From an uncultured Duncaniella sp. (lineage in GTDB: Bacteria > Bacteroidota > Bacteroidia > Bacteroidales > Muribaculaceae): a stretch of 64,000 nt of DNA. A program made the position numbers and the translations under genes. The stretch lies in assembly GCA_910577255.1 (NCBI GenBank), contig CAJTMH010000008.1:1-64000 (forward strand), in the 5' to 3' direction. The notes under the pieces are model-generated. The model made no database searches, was not told the DNA's origin, and worked only from the letters and a program-made list of their open reading frames with translations. Below are positions 51,101-60,100 of this stretch, piece by piece (positions within the stretch are counted from its first letter, which is position 1; each line of letters begins with the position of its first letter).

Positions 51101-54100
51101 CCGCTCTCGATAATTTCCTGCTTGACATCGGCCTGTGACTTGCCTAACTGTGAGGCGAGATATTCCGGGTCGATGCGGCCATACTTGTAGAGGCTTGCAA
51201 TGATACCGTCCTTGACGTTTTTCGGAGCGGGTTCGCTTTCCTTTTCAACAACACGGCGACTGAAGATGTCGGTCTTGCCGTAGGTCTTAATCTTCGTGCC
51301 GTCCTTGCTGCCTTTTTCGGAGTAGGTTTCAAGAGCCACAATGCTTGAAAAATCAACATCATTGCGCAACCATGCAAGATTGTTGTTCTTGTTGAGGTTG
51401 CCATATCGGGCTACAAAGGTGTCGTATGCGCTGTTGAGGCGGTCGAGAAGCGGTTGCAGTCCTGCATCATCGTTATGCTCCGTCTGATATTTCAGCACAT
51501 CGGCCAAAGCGTTTTTAAGGTCGGTGTAATCGGCAAAGCATTGTTCTTTGGTGCGTCCCTTGATTTTGTTCTTATTGAACGTCAGAGGCACGGCACTACC
51601 CATTCGGGCAACGCAGAGATTGCCGTTGCTGTCGGTCACCATGCTTCCCTCCTTGACATCTTTACCGAGAGCCTCGTTGATGTGAGTGGTCTGTTCTGCG
51701 ACTGCGGTGCCTTGCTCCTTACTCCAATCCATTTCGGCAATGTGCTGAACCCAAGCGGCCATTCGTGCCGGTTGGTCGGCTGTTCGTGTCGGGAACAATC
51801 CCATAGAAGTAGGTCGGTAGGTGTCGCCCTGCTCAAAGCCAAAGAACATTTCGCCGCCCATGTATTCGGGATGTTCAATGAAATATCGGTTGATGAGCAT
51901 CGGCAGGTCTTTCGTCTTGCCTCTATCGTCCTCGAAAGACGCGGTTCTCACAGGAGTAACCGTGCTTATGTCTATTGCATTTGCGCTCTTGCGGCCATTC
52001 ACACGCTTACGCACAACGATAATGTCAGAAGTGGCCGCTGTGCCTCCGAATGTTTGATTGTTCATGCGGAACACACCGACAACATCTGCACAGCCCTCCT
52101 TGTCGCCAACGAGCCAGTTGTGTAGCTTCTGCGATTTGTCGAGTGTGCCGCTCGATGTGATGAAGATACCGATACCACCCTCACGGAGCTTGCGCACGTT
52201 CTTAGCAATACAGAAGTCATGAATATCGCGGAATTTCTTAGAGAGGTCGCTGTCGCCGCTTTCGTCCATGACATGAAGGCCGGTGACGAAAGGCACATTG
52301 GTAATTGCGAGGTCTACCGAGCCATTTGCGATGCGAGTTTTCTCAAATCCCTGCACCTCCACCTTTGCGTCTGGGTAGAGCAAGGAAAGAATGCCGCCTG
52401 TGGTGTTGTCAATCTCCACAGCATGAATGTTACTGCGTTCGCTGATTTCGGTAGGCATCAGTCCGATGATGTTACCAATACCGGCAGAACCCTCTACGAT
52501 GTTACCGCCCTTGAAGCCGAGAGCCTTTGCAATATCCCACATGGCATCAATGACCGGCGCAGGAGTGTAGTAGGCGCTGTTGCGGCTCATGACCGCAGCT
52601 TCGTATTCTTCGGGAGTAAGTATTTCGCGGAGTCGCTTGTTGATAGGATTAGGCGACCATGTGCTTCCCTCATTGAAAGCAGAGCCAAGACCACCCCAAC
52701 CACTATAACGGCGCAGGACTTCCATTTCTTTGGGAGTGGCCGTTTCGCCGGACGCGAGTAATTTCTTCGCTACCTCAATGGCGGCAAGGTTGGCATCAAT
52801 ACGAGCCTTTTCACCTTTCGGGGCATAGTCTACACCACGCTCGGCATGGTTGTTGCGAATATTCTTCGGCTGTGCTACGCCTCGTTCGCTCTTATGCTGT
52901 TCAGATACTCCTGTGCCTCGCTTGGTGTCAGACACAGTATGCTCTCCACCACGTTGAGCCATTCTTCCTCCGTCAGTTCGCTCAGCTTCATGTTCTGCGC
53001 TCGTTTCCAACGGTTCATTAGGTCGCGGTTGCTGTCCCCCTCGCCCGGCTGTTTCGGGGCGAGCTTGTACGTCAGTTTTCTCATGTGAATTATTTTTTGG
53101 AGTTGTTGAATTATTCTCTGCCTCACGCTGCTTTGCGAGTTCGGCCTCTACTTCCGGGGTAACGGTGAAAGGCGACTCTCCGCGCTCCAACATATCGGCC
53201 ATATCCTTGACGAACTGAGCGGAGTCCTGTTTAGGCTCGGCCTCGTCAAACAGACCGCCGAATAAATCATTCATCGGCTGTTCATCGGGTATGCGTGATT
53301 TCTTTGGGGCTTTTAACTTGGCGACACGTTCAGCCATTTGCACCATATCCTCGCCCGGTTGAGGTGTAAGAGGAGTTGCAGGTTTGACCACATCTTCGGG
53401 GAGGTAATTGCGGGCCTCGCGGCGAATGGCCGTAAGCAGTTCATCATAGGTGACATTGGAGGCTGCCCAACAATTACGCCCTATGCGTTCAAATGAAACA
53501 TATCCTTTTTCATCTGGCCACTCAACACGGTACATTATTCTATCCGTTTTTAGATTATCTCCTCGTCTACGTGAGTCTTGCTCTGCAACCGGTTCAAGAC
53601 CGATATACATCTTGAGATGTCTGCCTTCGTTAAGTGGCAGGGTTATATAAATTTCCCCACCTGCAGGTGCAAGATTTGCTCGAACAGTTGTACCTTTCTT
53701 TACGTTCTTTCGCCCAAGAGGTGTTGTAGCACTCGTAACTTTGATGTCAATTCCAAGGTCTTTAACAATCTGTTTGGCAAGATTGGTAGCGTCTGATACA
53801 GCTTTTTTCTCTGCTGTCAGCATATAACCATAACTCTCATGGAATTTGGAGTCATCTTCCACTGCCTCATAGTAGCCGAGGAGGGCAAGTTGCTTATTGA
53901 CATCCTCTATTTCTTTGTCGAGGTCACGAGAGAGTCTTTCGGCATCTTGCTCAGTTGTTGCAACTTCGAGTTCACTTTCGACTTTGCTTGCAACAGCCTC
54001 TGCTTTGTCTGCAATAGCTTCTGTATCTGCTGATGTTTCGTCAGCCTCTTTTTTTCTTTGCTCATTTCGTTGGTCTTTGAGGGTTTGAATTATTTGGTCG

Positions 54101-57100
54101 GTATGCTGCTGTGAGCTTTGCTCATCAACAATATGCTGAGAGGTGGCGATGATATCTTTGGCTCCGGGCTTGTCGAAATTATAAACGTCAAAAGCCTTGA
54201 CTGTCTTTCGGTCGTCCATTTCCTCATCCCATCCGAGTTCTATCACCTCCTCCATGTTCTGCGCGGCGGCATAGAGAGATTTGAGGTGAGGACGCATATC
54301 ATCGAAGATGTCGGGCAGCTCGTCTATCATCGCCTCGCAGTAGTCGGCAAAGGAGCGTAAACCGCCTTTCATCATAAGATATGTCATACGCGTACCCATG
54401 CGCAAGACTTCTGCATCCATTTGTTTGGGCTGTGGTTTGCCATAACCCTCGGCACTCTCCTGTACTATATCATCACCTTTGCCGAAATGGTTGCGGAGGT
54501 TGTCACGCAGGTTGTTAAACTCGTCTGCGTCCTCATCGCTAATCCATCTGCGTTTTTTCGGTTTGGTCTGTGTAGGTTCTACCGGCTCGGCATGGTCGCT
54601 CAATTTGGTTTCTCCTTTAGTAGATAGGTCGGCCATGACACCTTCAACGTTGACACGATTGACAGGCGCTTTCTTTGGCTTATCGCTTGCAGGTTTTTCC
54701 ATGTCTGCAAGCGACAGCGGAGCCTCGTCTGCAACCTCGTCCTCGCTCTTGCCGACAATATCCTTGGCAAAGGCTTTCGCATCGTCGGCACTACGGAGCA
54801 TCCAACCGCGCGTTTCACGGTCGTACCAACCTTTGAGAGCTTTGGCTTTCGCACGTAAGGTGGACAATTCCTCTTTGGAGAAATCGCGGTCAAAGGTCAC
54901 AAGGTATGTGTCAAGCGTCTTGCCCTGCTTGTTGGTGTAGGGCTTAGGCTCGACTTTATAACCCTCGCCGGTGATAGCGGCGGCAGGTTGTGTCGGTTGC
55001 TCAACAGGAGCTTCGTCTGTGATTTTGCTGACGGTGGAATAATCGGCGAACGGTTTAGTCTTGCGGTGGCTCGACTGTACCCATTTGTTGAAGTCCTCGA
55101 TATTAGTTTCGGAAATTCGCAGTCCGGGGTGCGTCTGTCCCCATGTAGCATCATAGTTGGCAAGGTAGGCGCTCATGGCCTCGTCCTTATTGTTGAAGCC
55201 AAGCATAACCTTGTGTTCATCGAATGAGCCGTCTGTATTGGTTTGGTCTACGACATACACCTTGCGGCCATTCCACATATCCATGTTCTCATGCAGGAAC
55301 ACATCTATATGGTCGCCGTCAACACCCTCTGTACCTTTGATGTAGCCGTAGGTGTTGGCCATAGTGGTACTCCATTCCTTACCATCTGCATCAATACCTT
55401 TGCGGACGCTGCCAGCAGGGTTCTCGATTGTGATGTCAAACTCGCCAATGGTAATATGGCCTTTCTTATAATTTCCTGCCTCAGCTTGCGCCGGAGTAGG
55501 CTCGGTGTTCACCTCGGCAGATGCGGCCTCAACTGCGGCCTGTACCGTTGCAGGTGCGGCATCTGTGGATTGAGGTGTTTCGCCCTCTACTGCTTCGACT
55601 CCTGCTGTGCTGCTATCATCTGAAGCTCCTGCTCCACTGTCGGACGGTTCTGTTCCTGTCGGAGTTTGTTCTCCGCTTGCAGGTGGTTCATTGCCTCGGA
55701 GTTCCCCTCCTTGGCTAACTTGATTGCGGAGAGCCACATCAGCACCTCCATTTGCGACATCGTTGTTTCCATTCTTCGCCGGTTGATATTCAAAGTTTAA
55801 TACTTGGTTAATGACTTCCGCAAGCGGATACTCGGTTGTGTCGGCCTCATCAAAGAGGGTCGCGGCCTTTTTCCCTTGTGCAAGGTCGTACATTTGATTG
55901 AAATAGGACGCGATTGTCGCTTGCGACATATCGGTTGCCTTATACATAGCGGCCAAATGCAACGCAAAGTTACTAAAATTATCGGCCGGCATATAATGCT
56001 CAAATCTATCATCAAGGGCTATCGTTTGTTTGAAAGCTTCAACGGCTTTCAAAACCTCCTCCATTTTCTTTGCGTTGGCAAATGTGGGGTCGGACATCAG
56101 TTGATTGTAGACAATAATAGAGGCTTGGATTTCGGGTAACATCTTACCGGCGAAAGGCGAGTCCATATCACGGAATGCCGTTGCGAGGATTGCGCGTTGT
56201 GCCTTGGCCGGAAGTTTGTCAAACATTTCTTCCAACTGCTGTGATGCACCCTTGAATACTGCTTGATAGAGAACTTTCTGCAAGTCGTTCTTGGCCTCGG
56301 CTGTGAGATTGCTCTTACTATCAAACGCAGATTGGAATTGAGTATTGCTGATAGCGCCTACTTGGTTCATCCATTTCATAACCTCAGTACCGTTGCGGTC
56401 TACGAGTTGGCCGAAAGACACATCTTCTTCGCCACTGCTGAGCAACATATTGGCAAACGTCCGCATATTGTCGCCGAGTGTTTGGGCAACATTCTTAGGC
56501 TTGATACGCTCGATGCCGCCACTCTCGGTGTCCTGTGCGGTCATTTGGCCAAGACGGATAGCCTCAGCATCATCGACATCGAGCATATTGACGAGGACAG
56601 GGTTCTGCATGGCGTTCACGGCCTCTGGGTCAATGCCAAATTGCTCTGCGTTGTCAATGAGGTACTGTTTATAGGTCTGCTGCTGTTGAGGCAGGTTGCT
56701 CTGCCACAGGTAGCGGAGTGCATCAGAGCGGTTGTTGCCTTGAATGACCTCGCCACGAGTATTGACAGTAGGAGCGCCGGTGTATGCCGTAACGCTGCCG
56801 GTGATTTCTTTCGGACGAATACCCTCGGCCATTTCTTTTGCGGCGAACATAGATACAGCCTCCGTGCGATTTTTGGGCTGTGCCTCCTCAATAAAGAACA
56901 TGGGGTTACGCTGTCCCTGCACATGGGAGGGTTGCAACTGCGAAGCCTCAATGACGGCAACACGGCCTTTGGGCAGGTCTTTCTGTGAGAACTTGACCTC
57001 AACCTCATTGCCGACAACACCCTGCACAGGCTCTTGACGAGTGAACATCTGACCGCTGAAACGGCGCACACCTCGCTTACGGGCATTTTCGGGTGTGTCC

Positions 57101-60100
57101 ATGTGCCATTCGGGAATTCCCTCCAATGCCTCGCGTTCAAGTCGTGCGGCTTCTTCTCGTGCCTCTCTCTCGGCTTTCTCAGCCTCAGCACGTTCAGCGG
57201 CAAGCCTACGAGCCTCGACCTCCTGCTGTGAGCGGATTGCACTCTGACGAGCGTTTTCAACTCCGGCCATGCGCTGCCACTGCTCATATTCGGCTTGTGC
57301 CTTTGTGAGTTCAGCGGTGTTGGCTTTCTTTGATGCAAGTATCTCAGTCGGGGTCTTGCCTTTGGGTTTGAGCTTCTGTGCTTTCTCAAAAGCCTTGCGT
57401 TTCTCCTCGACCATTGTGTCGGCAATCTCTTTGGCTGTGGCCGCATCGCCCTCAGAAAACTCAACAAGAGCGTCCCAACCTACTTCCGGGCTTTCGGCCT
57501 GTTCAAAGATAGGTTCGTTCTTCTCATTACGAGGAATGCGTTGCAGAGGTGTAGGCTCTGCCTGTGCTGTCAAGTCGGGCTGAGATACATTATCTACCTG
57601 CGGAGCTTCGTTAGTAGCAGGGGCAGGAACGACAACATTTCCATCATCGACAGATTGCTGTACGTTTTCAATAGGAATTTCAGTTTTGGGAACGGTTTCC
57701 GTGATATTTACACCTGTTTCCATAGGATTGAGGGTTGTTTCCTCAGTTTTGGGAACGGTTTCAGCGTCTACGGGAACAAGTTGTTGCTCCATAGCCCTGC
57801 GCTGTTGCTCGTACTCGTATGCCTCAAGCATACCTCTACCGAAGTCGGTCAGTCTTTCGGCATCGGTGCGCAACTCGCTTATTTTGGCAGTCAGTTCACT
57901 ATCTGAAATCCCCTGCGTTTCATCTATACCAAAAGAATATCCCTTGTCATAGTCCTCAACATTGGCTACACCTTCTTGGGTCGGCCTGTTGGGGTCTACG
58001 GGTTGAGGTTCGGCAGGTTGAGGCTGTTTCACTTCCTGCGGCTCATCGGGAGTGTATTCAGAGAGAATGTTGTCAAGTTCATGCTCTGATGCGTAGTGGA
58101 GTTGTTGCAGGTCGCCCTCAACATAATACTCGTGGTTGCCGTTTTCATCGACAAAGCCGGTAAGGACACCGCGTGTTTCCGTGCCGTCAGAGTTGCGTAT
58201 CTTGATTTGGCCTGTTGTGTACTTTGGTTGAGGCTCGGCCGGTGTTTCGGCTTCGGGTGCAACATTATCTTGCGGCACTTCAACCTCAGCAGGATAGCCC
58301 TCATAAGACAGAATAGCATCGGGGGACACCATTTCAACCTTACCTGTTTCGAGGTCACGAACGACAATAGAGGCATCGCTACGTTCATTGTCAATCATTG
58401 TGCCGTCCTCCATCATAACGACACGGCCACTCAATACCTCAACAGGGCGGTCTTGGTATTTCATGACGGCACGGCCAACAGGCTTCTGTTCGCCTCCGGG
58501 CTGATGCGGGTCGTATTCGGGTGTTGTGGGATTATCGAAACGAGGGTCAATAGGTGCATCGTTTGTGGGTGTCGTTGCTTCGGGTTCGTCAGTCAGAAGT
58601 TTCTGATTGGTGATGTCCTCGGCTTCTGCGTCCTCAACAGTATTACGCTCTTTGGCATTTTTGGGGATAAGCTCATCAAGATATTCATCAATGGCGGTTT
58701 GCTCAGCTATTGTGCGGCGGTTGGCCTCTTTGCGGATTGCATTGTCGATGTCCACACCATATTTGTCATTGATGCGGCCTCTCATGTTGTCGGTAACACT
58801 TGTTTCCTCAAATTCGCCCATTGCCTCAGTTACCTTCCGGAGAATGTTCTGCTGAGCCTCGTCAAACTGCTTGTCGCCGCCACGAAGGTTGTTGCGCCGT
58901 GCTTCTTCACAGGTACGGTAAACCTCAACCATATCCCAACCGTTTTCAGCGGCAACGGTGCGGCAAGCCTCCTGCAAACGGTTCTCAAAGTCGGCAGTCT
59001 GTTGATAGCGTTCGCCGATTTCTATGTGGTTCAGCTCTGTTTGACGTTTGATGCGCTCCAATTCAAGGTCTGCGGCCTTGCGGCTCTTGAACGAACGAGA
59101 AGTGATTACACCATTGGCACCCTGCGACTCTACAATAAAGCCTCCCTCGCCGTCCTCGATGAGTTCACCTTTCATAACGGTAGACTCAGGGAGCTTGCGC
59201 CCGGTGGCATAGTAATACATCTTGGCTCTTGCAGCCTCGCTGATACGAGGGTCGGTTACCATGTCTGTAAGACGGCTGACGATTTCGGGAGCATTTGCGG
59301 TAATAAGTTCACCTTTTGTCGCATCGCCGGTACGCTCTGCGCTCTCAACGAGTTCACGCAGGTCGCCATAGCCATGTTTGCTAAGTTCTGCCGCCTCGTC
59401 CTTTGTAAGTGACAATCCACCGTCAGAGGGAGCGTCCATGCGCTGACGCAGACGGCTCTCGAAGTCTAAGCGGTTCTTGCGGCCATTGGTCGGGCTGTCA
59501 AACGAGGCTTTGAGGTCGCCGAGGACGTTGCCGGCACTCTTTATCATGTGCTTGGCCTTGAAGCCAACCATCATAGCCATGTTGTCAGTCCACACGTCCA
59601 TAGCATCGCGATTGCCCTCAATCCATTCGGGAACGGAGAAGATTGTACCCTCAAGCATTGTGGCGCCGGAGTAGACTCCTGCACGTTCCATTACCTTTAA
59701 GCCGGTGCTTGATGTGCTGCGCACAAGTTTGTCGGCCACATTACCCGATACAGGAGTAAGCCAACCGATAGCACCACCCATGAGAAAACCATGCGCAGCT
59801 TGACCTGCAACAGCGGAGGCAGAGTAGCCCTCGTTGAGGTATCGGCCAGTATCGTCCTGTCCGACAATGTGACCGCCATGCGCAAATTGGGTTTCCATTT
59901 CTTTAATGCCCTCAAATGTGCCAAAGTTGGCAGCACCTCCGGCGATACCACCGATAACGCGACCTGTCATTGAGGTTGCAAACTGACGTGTAGCGGCATT
60001 GGTGACTGCGGCAGTAGCTCCGCGACCTGCGAGGACACGACCACCGGCCCACATTGCACCACGAGTTGCCATACCTCCGACACCTGCGGACATCCATGTA

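Noticed and set aside
58096..59412. 438-codon rightward open frame opposite the polyvalent gene
   Set aside because: It is the antisense shadow of a verified coding frame with several recognised domains; composition is Cys/Leu/Val-rich as expected from such a shadow.
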